Source: Microbacterium keratanolyticum
GTDB taxonomy: Bacteria > Actinomycetota > Actinomycetes > Actinomycetales > Microbacteriaceae
Direction: 5' to 3'
Assembly (NCBI RefSeq): GCF_016907255.1
Contig: NZ_JAFBBQ010000001.1
Coordinates: 2,542,001-2,606,000, forward strand
DNA length: 64,000 nt
A program made the position numbers and the translations under genes. Shown in pieces: positions 8,607 through 19,969 of the stretch. The notes beneath the pieces were generated by a model, which saw only the letters and a list, made by a program, of their open reading frames with translations, did not search any database and was not told where the DNA came from. The number at the start of each line of letters is the position of its first letter. The first letter of the stretch is position 1.

Positions 8607-9692
8607 CAACCAGAGCAACGCTTCGAACGCTGGCTCGGAGTCCAACGCGACCAACGAGCCCTCCACGTCCAACGTCATCCTCAAAGAGCCGCCGACAACC
8701 GTGGCACCCAGCACGGTGGCACTTGCGACGCAGCGCAAACCGCGTCGCGGAGTGCGGGCTCTCTTGCCGTCCTTCTCCGCCAAGCTCGCGGTGGGTACGG
8801 CCCTTGTCTCATCGATCGTGCTGTTCGCGGTGATCGCCCCGATGTTCACGCAGAACCCCCGCAATTCGAAGAACCCGCCACTCGAAGGCCCCTCGGCCGA
8901 GCACTGGCTCGGCACGACGAAGCTGGGCTACGATGTTCTGGCGCAGCTGGCGCACGGTGCGCAGGGATCGCTGAAGGTCGGTCTCATCACCGGTGGAATC
9001 GCGATTGTGCTCTCCCTGGTCTTCGGTGTTCTGGCCGGGTACCTCGGCGGCTGGCGAGAGGACACGCTCGCCCTCGTCACCAACATCATGCTTGTGATTC
9101 CTGGTCTTCCGCTCGTGATGGTGATCGCCGCCTTCGCACCCGTCCGTAGCCTCGAGCTCGTCTCTATCGTGCTCGGTATCACCGCATGGGCGGGCGCAGC
9201 ATACGTGCTCCGGTTGCAGACCCGTTCGCTGCGGACCCGTGACTATGTCTCGGCATCTCGCGTCGCCGGTGAGAGATCCTGGCGGATCATCCTCGTCGAG
9301 ATCATGCCGAATCTGCTGCCGCTGCTCGCTTCGCAGTTCCTGTTTGCGATCATCTTCGCCATTCTTGGCGAAGCCGGCCTTTCCTACCTCGGCCTCGGCC
9401 CTACCGACTCGATCACCTGGGGTACCGTCCTCAACGATGCGCAGTCCGGACAGGCACTCGGCCAAGGAGCATGGTGGTGGTTCGTCCCGCCGGGCGTCCT
9501 CATCGCTCTTCTCGGTTGTGGTCTTGCGCTGATCAACTTCGCGATCGACGAGATCATCAACCCCAAGCTGCGCAACGCCCCCGCCGCGGCACGCAGCGTC
9601 CGCAAGGCCACGAAGGCTGGCCGTGGCGTGACGGGTGCAGAGGGTTCCGCCCCCGCATCCGCCACCGCATCGCACTCGACCGGAGCCGACGC

Positions 9693-9696
<4 letters not shown>
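8599..9696 (+). CDS. ABC importer permease, DppC/OppC type
   Basis: Second permease subunit, 365 residues from ATG 8599, which overlaps the previous stop by eight bases; an upstream in-frame ATG at 8569 lies inside the DppB-like gene and is less likely. The first ~65 residues are a hydrophilic Ser/Asn/Thr-rich cytosolic tail, then the first helix (FSAKLAVGTALVSSIVLFAV). The central transport domain contains RTRDYVSASRVAGERSWRII, the EAA-loop equivalent, and GEAGLSYLGLGPTDSITWG typical of DppC. An Ala-rich tail of ~40 residues follows. Its stop overlaps the following ATPase start (ATGA). Confidence 0.92.
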
Positions 9697-10549
<853 letters not shown>

Positions 10550-10553
<4 letters not shown>

Positions 10554-11398
10554 ACGAGACGATCCCCGCAGCGACGCTCGAAGCGCGCAATCTCGTCAAG
10601 GACTTCAAGCTCCGCTCGGGCCTGAAGACCTCGATCCTCCACGCCGTGAAGGACGTCTCGTTCACGCTGGAATCCGGCAAGACGATCGCCCTCGTCGGCG
10701 AGTCCGGCAGTGGCAAGTCCACGATCGCCCGCATGCTGATGAAGCTCGAGACTCCGACCTCGGGCAGCATCCTGCTCGACGGGGTCGAGACGCCCAACAG
10801 CGGCCGTGCGATCGCGAACTACCGCTCCGAAGTGCAGATGATCTTCCAGGACCCGTTCGCCTCGTTGAACCCGTTCCACACGATCATCCACCACCTTGAG
10901 CGCCCGCTGCGTCTGCACCACCCGCACCTCTCGAAGAGCCAGGTGCGCGACCGTGCGCACGAGCTGCTCGAGCGTGTGCGTCTGAGCCCCGCCGACAACT
11001 ACGCCGACCGTCGTCCGCACGAGCTGTCGGGCGGTCAGCGTCAGCGCGTGGCCATCGCTCGTGCCCTCGCACCGGGTGCACGTTTCATCGTGGCAGATGA
11101 GCCTGTCTCGATGCTCGACGTGTCGATCCGTCTCGGCGTTCTGAACCTGCTGGCCGACCTGCAGCGGGAAGACAACCTGGGCGTGCTCTACATCACGCAC
11201 GACCTCGCGACGGCTCGTCACTTCAGCGACGAGATCATGGTCCTCTACCGCGGCGACGTGGTCGAGCGCGGTCCGGCGGACGAGGTGATCCTCAACCCGC
11301 AGCACGAGTACACCAAGACGCTGCTGAACGCGGCACCCGAGCCCGAGAACCTCGGCAAGCTGCGTGACGAGGTCCGCCGCGAACTGGCCGGCCTCTGA
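10550..11398 (+). CDS. ABC importer ATPase, DppF type
   Basis: 282-residue partner ATPase. Walker A GESGSGKS, signature LSGGQRQRVAIARAL, Walker B FIVADEPVSMLD (the second ATPase of such pairs often has VSMLD rather than TTALD) and H-loop YITHDLATAR are visible. The C-terminal PQHEYTKTLLNAAPEPE is the Opp/Dpp extension. It overlaps the previous gene by four bases (ATGA) and is followed by a strong terminator, so it ends the importer operon. Confidence 0.94.
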
Positions 11399-11414
11399 GT
11401 ATTCAGTTGCCCCG

Positions 11415-11454
11415 ACGAACGCCCGCGTGACCGCTGCGGTCCGCGGGCGTTCGT
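11415..11454 (+). terminator. Terminator of the first ABC importer operon
   Basis: Perfect 13-bp stem ACGAACGCCCGCG (11415-11427) with CGCGGGCGTTCGT (11442-11454); the 14-base loop contains a smaller ACCGC/GCGGT hairpin. It lacks a U-run, as is common in high-G+C actinobacteria, and sits 16 bases after the dppF-like stop, just before the gcv promoter. Confidence 0.75.
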
Positions 11455-11470
11455 GTACCGATCCGGACGC

Positions 11471-11730
11471 TAGACTGGCTCCCGTCGGGTCTGCTCTGCA
11501 TGCCCGGCGACAATTGAAGACGGGCCGAATGACCCCCGCGGGAGAGCCCCGGCGAACGCAGCCGGGCACCGAAGGAGCAAGCCTCCCCGCCAATCTCTCA
11601 GGTACCGCGTACCGCGCGGGTCCGGCCACTCTGAAAAGCGATCGAGAGTTCTTGATCCGCCGACGGTGAAAGCTGCCTCTCCTCGAGGCGGCGAAACTCT
11701 CAGGCCCATGACAGAGGGGGAGTTCTCGGA
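11471..11730 (+). promoter_or_regulatory. Glycine riboswitch (tandem aptamer) upstream of gcvTHP, with -10 box
   Basis: A -10-like TAGACT at 11471-11476 precedes a leader of about 300 bases. The first glycine aptamer spans about 11530-11621: GGAGAG at 11541-11546, the conserved CACCGAAGGAGCAA core at about 11568-11581, and AATCTCTCAGG closing the stem near 11592-11602. A second aptamer runs from about 11624 to 11706, with CACTCTGAAAAGCG, the core GACGGTGAAAGC and GAAACTCTCAGG. In known tandem glycine switches, glycine binding turns on the downstream glycine-cleavage genes. Some 70 bases separate it from gcvT, enough for an expression platform near 11707-11770. Confidence 0.92.
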
Positions 11731-11777
11731 TGTCTCGCGACCGCGGGGCATCCTTCCGACCGCACGGGAGAACTTTC

Positions 11778-12884
11778 ATGTCCGATCCCCGCTACACCCC
11801 GCTCCGCGCGCAGCACGAAGCCCTTGGTGCGTCCTTCACCGACTTCGGCGGCTGGCAGATGCCGGTGCGCTACACGTCAGATCTCGCCGAGCACCACGCC
11901 GTGCGTCAGGCGGCTGGACTGTTCGACATCTCGCACATGGCCGAGTTCCTCATCGAGGGCGAGCAGTCCGCCGCGTTCCTCGACTACGCCCTCGCCGGAC
12001 GCCTGTCCGCCCTGCCGATCGGCAAGGCCAAGTACTCGCTGCTGCTGGCGGAAGACGGCGGCATCATCGACGACGTGATCGTCTACCGCCTCGCGGACGA
12101 GCGTTTCCTGGTCATCGCGAACGCCGGCAACCGCGCACCGGCAGCGGAGGCGTTCTCCGCTCGCACATCCGATTTCGCCGTCACCTTCGCTGACGCCTCT
12201 GATGAGTACGCGCTGCTGGCCGTGCAGGGCCCGGCATCCGAAGCGATCGTCGCCGCGATCGACGTCATCGACGACGTCTCCACTCCCTGGGCGGAGCAGA
12301 AGTACTACGCCTGGGCGGATGCCACTTTCCGCGGATCTCCGTTGCTGATCGCCCGCACCGGATACACCGGCGAGGACGGTTTCGAACTGATGGTGCGCGC
12401 GGACGACGCCCCGGCGCTCTGGGAATCCGTCATCACTGCGGGCGCCCCGCACGGCCTGGTGCCGGCCGGGCTCGCCGCCCGAGACACGCTGCGCCTGGAG
12501 GCGGGGATGCCGCTGTACGGTCACGAACTGTCCCGAGAGACGAAGCCCGCGCAGGCCGGCCTCGGTCGTGTGGTGGTCACGGACAAGGAGCGCTTCGTCG
12601 GACAGTCCGGTGTCGCCGTGGCATCCGATGCTCCCGTGCTCGTCGGACTCGTCGCCGAGGGCAAGCGTGCCGGCCGCGCCGGGTACGCGGTCGTCGCCGA
12701 AGACGGCACGGTTCTCGGTGAGGTCACGAGCGGCGCTCTCAGCCCGACGCTCGGCCACCCGATCGCCATGGCCTACGTCGAGCCCGGCCATGCCGAGAAC
12801 GGCACCCAGCTTTTCCTTGATGTGCGGGGCACCAAGATCCCCGCGACCGTATCCGCTCTGCCTTTCTACCGGAGGATGAAATGA
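11778..12884 (+). CDS. gcvT: Glycine cleavage system T protein (aminomethyltransferase)
   Basis: 368-residue tetrahydrofolate-dependent aminomethyltransferase. It takes the aminomethyl group from GcvH lipoamide and releases ammonia and methylene-THF. Recognisable segments are [17 protein letters not shown] near the N-terminus, [23 protein letters not shown] and [14 protein letters not shown]. The ATG at 11778 has GGGAG seven bases upstream (11766-11770); an in-frame ATG at 11730 lies at the riboswitch edge and would add a non-family N-terminus. It is the first gene of gcvT-gcvH-gcvP and overlaps gcvH by four bases. Confidence 0.96.
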   Translation: MSDPRYTPLRAQHEALGASFTDFGGWQMPVRYTSDLAEHHAVRQAAGLFDISHMAEFLIEGEQSAAFLDYALAGRLSALPIGKAKYSLLLAEDGGIIDDVIVYRLADERFLVIANAGNRAPAAEAFSARTSDFAVTFADASDEYALLAVQGPASEAIVAAIDVIDDVSTPWAEQKYYAWADATFRGSPLLIARTGYTGEDGFELMVRADDAPALWESVITAGAPHGLVPAGLAARDTLRLEAGMPLYGHELSRETKPAQAGLGRVVVTDKERFVGQSGVAVASDAPVLVGLVAEGKRAGRAGYAVVAEDGTVLGEVTSGALSPTLGHPIAMAYVEPGHAENGTQLFLDVRGTKIPATVSALPFYRRMK

Positions 12885-13258
12885 CCGATCTCAGCACCCT
12901 GTCCTACACCGAGGAACACGAATGGATCGCCGCGGAGGGGACCACCCTCACGATCGGGATCACCGACTACGCTGCCGAGAAGCTCGGTGACGTCGTCTTC
13001 GTGGAGCTCCCGGCCGTCGGCACCGCGGTCACCGCGGGCACCGTCGTCGGCGAGATCGAGTCGACGAAGTCCGTCGGCGAACTCTATGCTCCGGTCGATG
13101 GCACGATCGTCGAGATCAACGACGCTGTCGTCGACGACCCCTCGCTCGTCAACGCCGCACCCTTCGAGGGCGGCTGGCTGATCAAGGTCGAGGCAGCTGC
13201 AGGCGCGACCGACGGTCTGCTGAACCGCGACGCCTATGTCGCACTCACGGAGGCGTGA
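12881..13258 (+). CDS. gcvH: Glycine cleavage system H protein
   Basis: 125-residue lipoyl carrier shuttling the aminomethyl intermediate between GcvP and GcvT. The lipoylation site is K63 in [23 protein letters not shown] at 9-16 and [19 protein letters not shown] are standard family segments. The start overlaps gcvT (ATGA, 12881-12884). No lipoate ligase or lipoyl synthase is in the window. Confidence 0.97.
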   Translation: MTDLSTLSYTEEHEWIAAEGTTLTIGITDYAAEKLGDVVFVELPAVGTAVTAGTVVGEIESTKSVGELYAPVDGTIVEINDAVVDDPSLVNAAPFEGGWLIKVEAAAGATDGLLNRDAYVALTEA

Positions 13259-13260
13259 GA

Positions 13261-16143
13261 GTGACCGCATTCGCTGACCGCCACATAGGCACGACAGCCG
13301 CGGCGCAGTGGACGATGCTCAGCGCGCTCGGCATCGAACGCGGCGACGGAAGCGAGTCTCCCGTTGATGCGCTCATGCGCCGCGCTGTGCCGCAGTCCAT
13401 CTGGCGTGACGCGGCCGCCGCCTCGACGCTTCCGGTCGCCGCCTCCGAGGCGGAGGCACTCGCCGAGCTGCGTGCTCTCGCGTCGCGCAACACCGTGAAC
13501 CGCTCGATGATCGGCCTCGGCTACTACGGCACCCACACCCCGAGCGTGATCCAGCGCAACATCCTGGAGAACCCGTCCTGGTACACGGCCTACACCCCGT
13601 ATCAGCCGGAGATCTCGCAGGGGCGTCTCGAGGCGCTGATCAACTTCCAGACGATGGTCGCCGAGCTCACCGGACTCTCGACGGCGAACGCGTCGATGCT
13701 CGATGAGTCGACGGCGGCCGCCGAGGGGATGCTCCTGGCCCGTCGGGCATCCAAGGTCGCCTCCGACGTCTTCGCGGTCGATGCGGATGCGTTCCCGCAG
13801 ACCAAGGCGCTGCTGGCCACGCGCGCGGATGCCGTCGGCATCGCGCTCGTCGAGGTGGATCTCGCCGGGGGAGAGGCTCTGCCCGCCGACCTCTTCGGCG
13901 TGTTCGTGCAGTACCCCGGCGCCTCGGGACGCGTGTGGGACCCCACAGCGGTGATCGACACCGCCCACGTGGCGGGCGCTCAGGTCGTCGTCGCCGCCGA
14001 CCTTCTCGCTCTCACGCTTCTCGCGTCTCCGGGCGCGCTCGGCGCAGACGTCGCGGTCGGCACGACCCAGCGGTTCGGCGTTCCGATGGGCTTCGGCGGC
14101 CCGCACGCCGGCTACATGGCTGTGCGCGCGGGTCTGGAACGCCAGCTTCCGGGGCGTCTGGTCGGTGTCTCCCAGGATGCGGATGGGCGCCCCGCCTACC
14201 GCCTCTCGCTGCAGACCCGTGAGCAGCACATCCGCCGTGAGAAGGCTACGTCGAACATCTGCACCGCTCAGGTGCTGCTGGCCGTCATGGCCTCGATGTA
14301 CGCCGTCTATCACGGCCCCGAGGGGCTGCGGAAGATCGCCTCCGAGACGGCTGCCAACGCCGCGCTGCTGCGCGACTGGCTCGTCGAGGCGGGGGCGGAT
14401 GTCACCCACGACGCGTTCTTCGACACCCTCACCGTTCGCGTGCCTGGCCGGGCCGCTGAGTATGCGCAGCAGGCACGAGACGGCTTCGGCATCCTGCTGC
14501 GGGTGGTGGACGCGGACACGATCGGCATCTCCGTCGATGAGACCACAACGACCACCGAGCTGCACCAGGTGGCGATGGTGTTCGGCGGCAAGCAGGAGCG
14601 TGTCTTCGGGTTCGCCGACGGCGCACCCAACGCGCTGCCGACTGCTCTGCTCCGTGCGGATTCGTACCTGACGCACCCCGTGTTCCATGCGCATCGCAGT
14701 GAGACCGCGATGATGCGCTACATGAAGGCTCTCGCCGACCGCGACTACGCGCTGGACCGCGGCATGATTCCGCTCGGTTCGTGCACGATGAAGCTCAACG
14801 CGGCGACGGAGATGGCTGCGATCACGTGGCCGGAGTTCGCGGGCATCCATCCGTTCGCTCCCGCTGCGGACGTGGAAGGCTACCTCGAGCTGATCGATCA
14901 GCTCGAGGCCTGGCTCGCCGACGTCACCGGCTATGACGCGGTGTCCCTGCAGCCGAACGCCGGCTCGCAGGGTGAGCTCGCGGGGCTGCTCGCGATCCGC
15001 GGCTACCACCTCGCCAACGGCGACGAGCAGCGCACGGCGTGCCTGATCCCGTCGTCCGCGCACGGCACGAACGCGGCATCCGCGGTTCTCGCCGGAATGA
15101 AGGTCGTCGTGGTCGCCTGCGATGACCTCGGCAACGTGGATCTCGCCGACCTGCGCGCGAAGATCGCCGCGCATGCGGCGGAGCTCTCCGCGCTCATGAT
15201 CACGTACCCGTCCACCCACGGCGTGTACGAGCATGACGTGCTCGACATCACGGCGGCGGTGCACGAGGCCGGAGGGCAGGTGTACATCGACGGCGCGAAC
15301 CTCAATGCGCTGCTCGGCTACGCGCGCTTCGGTGACCTCGGTGGCGACGTCTCGCACCTCAACCTGCACAAGACCTTCGCAATCCCTCACGGCGGTGGCG
15401 GCCCCGGCGTGGGTCCCGTCGCCGCGAAGGCGCATCTGGCGCCGTTCCTGCCCTCGCACCCGCTCGCGCAGCGCGCGGAGCACGCGGGCGGATACACCTT
15501 CGAGGGTGGCGTGGTGTCGGCGGCTCCCTACGGGTCTGCGGGCATCCTTCCGATCTCCTGGGCGTACGTCCGGATGATGGGGGCGGCCGGCCTGCGCACT
15601 GCGACGGCCGCGGCCGTGCTGTCGGCGAACTACATCGCCGCGCGGCTCGAGCCCCACTACCCGGTGCTCTACACGGGCGAGAACGGTCGGGTCGCGCACG
15701 AGTGCATCCTTGACCTGCGTCCGCTGAGGGATGCCACGGGCGTCACGGTTGACGACGTCGCCAAGCGACTGATCGACTACGGGTTCCACGCGCCGACGAT
15801 GTCGTTCCCGGTCGCGGGCACGCTCATGGTCGAGCCGACGGAGTCCGAGGACATCGGCGAGATCGACCGCTTCATCGACGCGATGATCGCGATCAAGCAG
15901 GAGGCGGATGCTGTGGCATCCGGTCGCTGGCCCGCGGACGACAACCCGCTCGTGAACGCGCCGCACACGGCGGCGGCGCTCCTGATCGGGGAGTGGGAGC
16001 ACGCCTACACGCGAGAGGACGCCGCCTACCCGGTGCGCAGCCTCGTGGCAGGAAAGTACTGGCCGCCGGTGCGCCGCATCGACCAGGCATACGGTGATCG
16101 CAACCTGGTCTGCGCGTGCCCGCCGATCGAGGCGTTCGCGTAA
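13261..16143 (+). CDS. gcvP: Glycine dehydrogenase (decarboxylating), P protein
   Basis: 960-residue PLP enzyme that decarboxylates glycine and passes the aminomethyl group to GcvH. The PLP lysine is K704 in [34 protein letters not shown] at the N-terminus and [13 protein letters not shown] are family segments, and the single chain carries both pseudo-repeats. Two GTG starts compete: 13255 (overlapping the gcvH stop) and 13261. The GGAGG at 13249-13253 is one base from the first and seven from the second, so I place the start at 13261. Third gene of the riboswitch-controlled operon. Confidence 0.96.
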   Translation: MTAFADRHIGTTAAAQWTMLSALGIERGDGSESPVDALMRRAVPQSIWRDAAAASTLPVAASEAEALAELRALASRNTVNRSMIGLGYYGTHTPSVIQRNILENPSWYTAYTPYQPEISQGRLEALINFQTMVAELTGLSTANASMLDESTAAAEGMLLARRASKVASDVFAVDADAFPQTKALLATRADAVGIALVEVDLAGGEALPADLFGVFVQYPGASGRVWDPTAVIDTAHVAGAQVVVAADLLALTLLASPGALGADVAVGTTQRFGVPMGFGGPHAGYMAVRAGLERQLPGRLVGVSQDADGRPAYRLSLQTREQHIRREKATSNICTAQVLLAVMASMYAVYHGPEGLRKIASETAANAALLRDWLVEAGADVTHDAFFDTLTVRVPGRAAEYAQQARDGFGILLRVVDADTIGISVDETTTTTELHQVAMVFGGKQERVFGFADGAPNALPTALLRADSYLTHPVFHAHRSETAMMRYMKALADRDYALDRGMIPLGSCTMKLNAATEMAAITWPEFAGIHPFAPAADVEGYLELIDQLEAWLADVTGYDAVSLQPNAGSQGELAGLLAIRGYHLANGDEQRTACLIPSSAHGTNAASAVLAGMKVVVVACDDLGNVDLADLRAKIAAHAAELSALMITYPSTHGVYEHDVLDITAAVHEAGGQVYIDGANLNALLGYARFGDLGGDVSHLNLHKTFAIPHGGGGPGVGPVAAKAHLAPFLPSHPLAQRAEHAGGYTFEGGVVSAAPYGSAGILPISWAYVRMMGAAGLRTATAAAVLSANYIAARLEPHYPVLYTGENGRVAHECILDLRPLRDATGVTVDDVAKRLIDYGFHAPTMSFPVAGTLMVEPTESEDIGEIDRFIDAMIAIKQEADAVASGRWPADDNPLVNAPHTAAALLIGEWEHAYTREDAAYPVRSLVAGKYWPPVRRIDQAYGDRNLVCACPPIEAFA

Positions 16144-16271
16144 CGACAAGACCCGCAGAAACAGAGCGCTCTGCGCGGTGTCGACCCGCTTTCGGGAAGG
16201 CATCGCGCAGGGCGCCGTTCGGCGTACCCACCCGCAGATGATCACCACTCAGTAACGGTTTATTCACCGAG

Positions 16272-16300
16272 TTGGAGATGGGTGGTGGCGCGGTTACCCT
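16272..16300 (+). promoter_or_regulatory. Candidate promoter of the second oligopeptide importer
   Basis: TTGGAG at 16272-16277 and TACCCT at 16295-16300 are 17 bases apart, in the 221-base gap after gcvP. A leader of about 55 bases follows, with AGGAGG at 16355-16360 before the GTG start. I see no clear terminator between gcvP and this promoter, so some readthrough is possible. Confidence 0.5.
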
Positions 16301-16364
16301 CAAGTATCCCTACGCGTTCAACGGAGAGCGTGCAGATTGCTATCTATCGTCCACAGGAGGACAA

Positions 16365-18002
16365 GTGAAGCGCAACAAGATCGCCCTTTCGGGTGTCGCG
16401 CTGCTCGCAGCGGGTACCCTCGCACTCGCGGGCTGCGCAGCAGGTGGTGGCGAGTCGGACGGCGGCGGAAACGCCGGCGGTGCGGCTGACCCCGATGCCA
16501 TCATCACCACGAACGGCAGCGAGCCGGAAAACCCGCTCATCCCGACCAACACCAACGAGGTCGGCGGCGGAAAGATCCTCGACAGCATCTTTGCTGGTCT
16601 GATCTTCTACGACGCAGATGGCGCTCCGGTCAACGACATGGCCGAAGAGATCATCACGGAAGACCCGCAGAACCTGACCATCAAGCTGAAGAAGGGCCAG
16701 AAGTTCACCGATGGTGAAGAGGTCACGGCTGACAACTTCATCAAGGCGTGGAACGAAGGCGCGAAGGCGTCCAATGCACACCTGTCCAGCTACTTCTTCG
16801 AAGACATCGAGGGCTTCAGCTACGACGCGGACTCTGAGCTCACCGGCCTCAAGCAGGTCGATGACTACACGTTCACGATCGCGCTGAACAAGCCGGCGTC
16901 GGACTTTGCGCTGCGCCTCGGCTACTCGGCGTTCTACCCGCTGCCCGATGCCGCGTTCGAAGACATGGAGGCCTTCGGTCAGAACCCGATCGGCAACGGC
17001 CCGTACATGATCGACGGTGCCGACGCGTGGCAGCACGACGTGAAGATCGACCTGGTTCGCAACGACGACTACCAGGGTGACCGCAAGCCCGCCAACGGCG
17101 GCCTGACGATCAACTTCTACGCGACGCAGGAAGCTGCCTACGCAGACCTGCTCTCGAACGAGGTCGACGTCATCGACGCGATCCCGACGAACTCGCTCGC
17201 CGTGTTCACCGACGAGCTCGGTGACCGCGCGGTCAACCAGCCGGCAGCCGTGTTCCAGTCGTTCACGATCGGTCAGTTCCTCCCGCACTTCAGCGGCGAG
17301 GAGGGCGAGCTGCGTCGTCAGGCGATCTCGATGGCCATCAACCGCGAAGAGATCACCAACACGATCTTCTCGGACACCCGTACCCCCGCATCCGACTTCA
17401 CCTCGCCGGTCATCGACGGCTGGTCGGACTCGGTTCCGGGCTCGGAGGTTCTCGACTTCAACGCCGAAGAGGCGAAGAAGCTGTGGGCTCAGGCTGACGC
17501 CATCGCACCGTGGGAGGGCGAGTTCAAGATCGCCTACAACGCCGACGGCGGACACGACGCCTGGGTCGACGCGGTGTCGAACCAGATCAAGAACACGCTG
17601 GGCATCGAAGCATCGGGTGACCCGTACCCGACCTTCCAGGACCTGCGTTCCAAGGTCAACGACCGCACGATCACCACGGCTGCTCGCTCCGGCTGGCAGG
17701 CGGACTACCCGGGTCTGTACAACTTCCTGGGCCCGCTCTACGCAACCGGCGCAGGCTCGAACGACGGTGACTACACGAACCCCGAGTTCGACGCCGCGAT
17801 CAAGGCCGGCATCAGCAACCCGGACGCTGCAGGTCAGCTCGAGGACTTCACGAAGGCTCAGGAGATCCTGTTCAACGATCTCCCCGCCATTCCGCTGTGG
17901 TACTCGAACGTGACCGGCGGTTTCAGCGAGAACGTCGACAACGTGAAGTTCGGCTGGAACTCCGTGCCGATCTTCTACGAGATCACGAAGGCCGCTAAGT
18001 AG
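16365..18002 (+). CDS. Lipoprotein substrate-binding protein of oligopeptide ABC importer (OppA-like)
   Basis: 545-residue family 5 binding protein. The GTG start at 16365 has AGGAGG four bases upstream and yields a lipoprotein signal: KRNKIALSG, a hydrophobic core, then LAGC with lipidated C24. Upstream in-frame ATG 16272 lies in the promoter region and is rejected. OppA-like segments are KLKKGQKFTDGEEVTADNFI (near 100-120) and the late FNDLPAIPLWYSN. Compared with the first importer's binding protein it is closer to classical oligopeptide-binding OppA. A 14-bp hairpin separates it from the permease genes. Confidence 0.9.
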   Translation: MKRNKIALSGVALLAAGTLALAGCAAGGGESDGGGNAGGAADPDAIITTNGSEPENPLIPTNTNEVGGGKILDSIFAGLIFYDADGAPVNDMAEEIITEDPQNLTIKLKKGQKFTDGEEVTADNFIKAWNEGAKASNAHLSSYFFEDIEGFSYDADSELTGLKQVDDYTFTIALNKPASDFALRLGYSAFYPLPDAAFEDMEAFGQNPIGNGPYMIDGADAWQHDVKIDLVRNDDYQGDRKPANGGLTINFYATQEAAYADLLSNEVDVIDAIPTNSLAVFTDELGDRAVNQPAAVFQSFTIGQFLPHFSGEEGELRRQAISMAINREEITNTIFSDTRTPASDFTSPVIDGWSDSVPGSEVLDFNAEEAKKLWAQADAIAPWEGEFKIAYNADGGHDAWVDAVSNQIKNTLGIEASGDPYPTFQDLRSKVNDRTITTAARSGWQADYPGLYNFLGPLYATGAGSNDGDYTNPEFDAAIKAGISNPDAAGQLEDFTKAQEILFNDLPAIPLWYSNVTGGFSENVDNVKFGWNSVPIFYEITKAAK

Positions 18003-18017
18003 GCCTGACCGAACTCA

Positions 18018-18058
18018 CCTACGAGGCGGTGGCGAATCTCTCGTCACCGCCTCGTAGG
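18018..18058 (+). terminator. Intercistronic hairpin between binding protein and permease genes
   Basis: Perfect 14-bp inverted repeat: CCTACGAGGCGGTG (18018-18031) and CACCGCCTCGTAGG (18045-18058), 13-base loop, no U-run. It lies 15 bases after the binding-protein stop and 47 bases before the permease start. It probably acts as a partial terminator or mRNA stabiliser that makes binding protein more abundant than membrane components. Confidence 0.7.
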
Positions 18059-18105
18059 CTGTACTCGTGTCTAACCTGCTAGCGGTCCCAACGAAGGGAT
18101 AGCGG

Positions 18106-19032
18106 ATGCTCGGCTATATCCTGAGACGTCTCCTGCAGGTGATCCCGGTGTTCTTCGGGGCCACCCTGCTCATTTACTTCCTCGTGTTCGCCATGCCCGG
18201 CGACCCGATCCTCGCCATGTTCGGCGATCGCACACCCAACCCGGCGGTCGTCGACCAGCTGCGCGAGCAGTACCACCTGAACGACCCGTTCCTGGTGCAG
18301 TACTGGTACTACATCACCGGTGTGCTCCAGGGCGACCTCGGCACGACCTACTCGGGTCGTCCCGTGTCCGCGGTTCTCGCGGACACTCTTCCCGTCACCG
18401 GACGCCTCGCCGTCATGGCGATCGGCATCGAGTTCGTGCTCGCGATCATCATCGGCACGATCTCGGCGCTGCGCAAGGGCAAGATCTTCGACAACGCGAT
18501 GTTGATGATCGCTCTCGTCGCGATCGCGATCCCGATCTTCGTCGTGGCCTTCCTGGCCCAGTACTTCCTCGCGATCCAGTGGGGATGGTTCAAGCCGACT
18601 GTCGGTGCGAACAACGACTGGGGCGGACTCTGGCTCCCCGCGATCGTTCTGGGATTCAGCCTCTACGCGGTCAGCATGCGTCTGATGCGCAGCTCGGTCA
18701 TCGACACGCTCAACCAGGACTGGGTGCGCACGGCCTACAGCAAGGGACTCTCGCGCAACCGCGTGATCCCCGTGCACGTGCTGCGCAACTCGCTGATTCC
18801 CGTGATCACCAACTCGGCCACCAACTTCGGTGTGCTGCTGGTCGGTGCGACAGTGACCGAGGGCATCTTCAACGTCCCCGGCGTCGGCAATACCCTCTTC
18901 GAGGCGATCCGACGTGGTGAGGGGCCGACGGTCGTATCGTTCGTGACCGTCTTCGTCATCCTCTACGTGCTGGTGAACCTGCTCATCGACCTTCTCTACG
19001 GTCTGCTCGACCCAAGGATTCGCTATGTCTGA
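18106..19032 (+). CDS. Oligopeptide ABC importer permease, DppB/OppB type
   Basis: 308-residue permease. It opens with a helix (LLQVIPVFFGATLLIYFLVF) and the typical MPGDPILAMFGDRTPNPAVV loop. The EAA-loop region is WVRTAYSKGLSRNRVIP (near 205-221), and the C-terminus ends LLIDLLYGLLDPRIRYV as in OppB. It overlaps the following permease by eight bases (19025-19032), the same junction as in the first importer, which suggests the two operons share an ancestral layout. Confidence 0.94.
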   Translation: MLGYILRRLLQVIPVFFGATLLIYFLVFAMPGDPILAMFGDRTPNPAVVDQLREQYHLNDPFLVQYWYYITGVLQGDLGTTYSGRPVSAVLADTLPVTGRLAVMAIGIEFVLAIIIGTISALRKGKIFDNAMLMIALVAIAIPIFVVAFLAQYFLAIQWGWFKPTVGANNDWGGLWLPAIVLGFSLYAVSMRLMRSSVIDTLNQDWVRTAYSKGLSRNRVIPVHVLRNSLIPVITNSATNFGVLLVGATVTEGIFNVPGVGNTLFEAIRRGEGPTVVSFVTVFVILYVLVNLLIDLLYGLLDPRIRYV

Positions 19033-19969
19033 TCCCACGACACAGAAGCACTACGTCGCCCCGGTGGAGACACAGTCCATCGCCGTCGACGCGGTTCGCG
19101 TCGCCGACAAGCCCAGCAACCTCTGGCGCGACGCATGGCGCGACCTGCGCCGTCGACCCATGTTCTGGTTCTCGGTGGTCCTCGCCGTGTTCTTCCTCGT
19201 GATGGCACTGTTCCCGACCTGGTTCACGCAGGTGCCGCCGAACGCGGACTGCCAGCTCTCGAACAGCAACGGCGGTCCGACGGACGGGCATCCCCTCGGA
19301 TTCACGTTCCAGGGCTGCGACATCTACGCGCGCATCGTCTGGGGTGCCCAGACCTCGCTGTCGGTCGGTCTGCTCGCGACCCTGATCTCGTCGATCCTCG
19401 GCCTGATCATGGGTGCACTCGCGGGCTTCTATGGCGGATGGCTGGACTCGGTCCTGTCTCGCGTCGGCGACATCTTCTTCGCCATTCCGTACATCCTGGC
19501 AGCCGTGGTCGTGATGACGGTGCTTCGCGACCAGCGTTCCGTCTGGGTGCTGGCAGTAGCGATCGGTGGTTTCGCCTGGGCATCCACCGCCCGCGTGGTG
19601 CGAGCGGAGATTCTCCGAGTGCGGCAGGCAGACTTCGTCATGGCCTCGCAATCGCTCGGCCTCTCGAAGTTCCGGACGCTGCTGTCGCACGTGATCCCGA
19701 ACGCGATCGCGCCGCTGCTGGTGGTCACGACGCTCGGACTCGCCGCGTCGATCGTCGCCGAGGCGACGCTCTCGTTCCTGGGTGTCGGTCTCGGCAGCAC
19801 GACCATGTCGTGGGGCAATGACATCAGCCAGGCGCAGAACTCTCTGCGCGTGGCGCCGATGGCACTCATCTACCCGTCGATCGCTCTGACCCTCGCGGTG
19901 CTGGCGTTCGTGAGCCTGGGCGAGCTCATCCGAGACGCCCTCGACCCGAAGGCGAGGGCCCGCCGATGA
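19025..19969 (+). CDS. Oligopeptide ABC importer permease, DppC/OppC type
   Basis: 314-residue permease. The N-terminal OppC domain (NLWRDAWRDLRRRPMFWFS) precedes the first helix. A periplasmic loop contains two cysteines (NADCQLS and FQGCDI, near residues 77 and 98), which could pair. The EAA-loop region is RQADFVMASQSLGLSKFRTL and the OppC-type EATLSFLGVGLGSTTMSWG follows. The stop overlaps the fused ATPase start by four bases. Confidence 0.94.
   Translation: MSDPTTQKHYVAPVETQSIAVDAVRVADKPSNLWRDAWRDLRRRPMFWFSVVLAVFFLVMALFPTWFTQVPPNADCQLSNSNGGPTDGHPLGFTFQGCDIYARIVWGAQTSLSVGLLATLISSILGLIMGALAGFYGGWLDSVLSRVGDIFFAIPYILAAVVVMTVLRDQRSVWVLAVAIGGFAWASTARVVRAEILRVRQADFVMASQSLGLSKFRTLLSHVIPNAIAPLLVVTTLGLAASIVAEATLSFLGVGLGSTTMSWGNDISQAQNSLRVAPMALIYPSIALTLAVLAFVSLGELIRDALDPKARARR

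Noticed and set aside
13234..16248. 1004-codon minus-strand open frame antisense to gcvP
   Set aside because: Composition is Arg/His/Gly-rich with no domain, start signal or promoter; gcvP on the plus strand is unmistakable.
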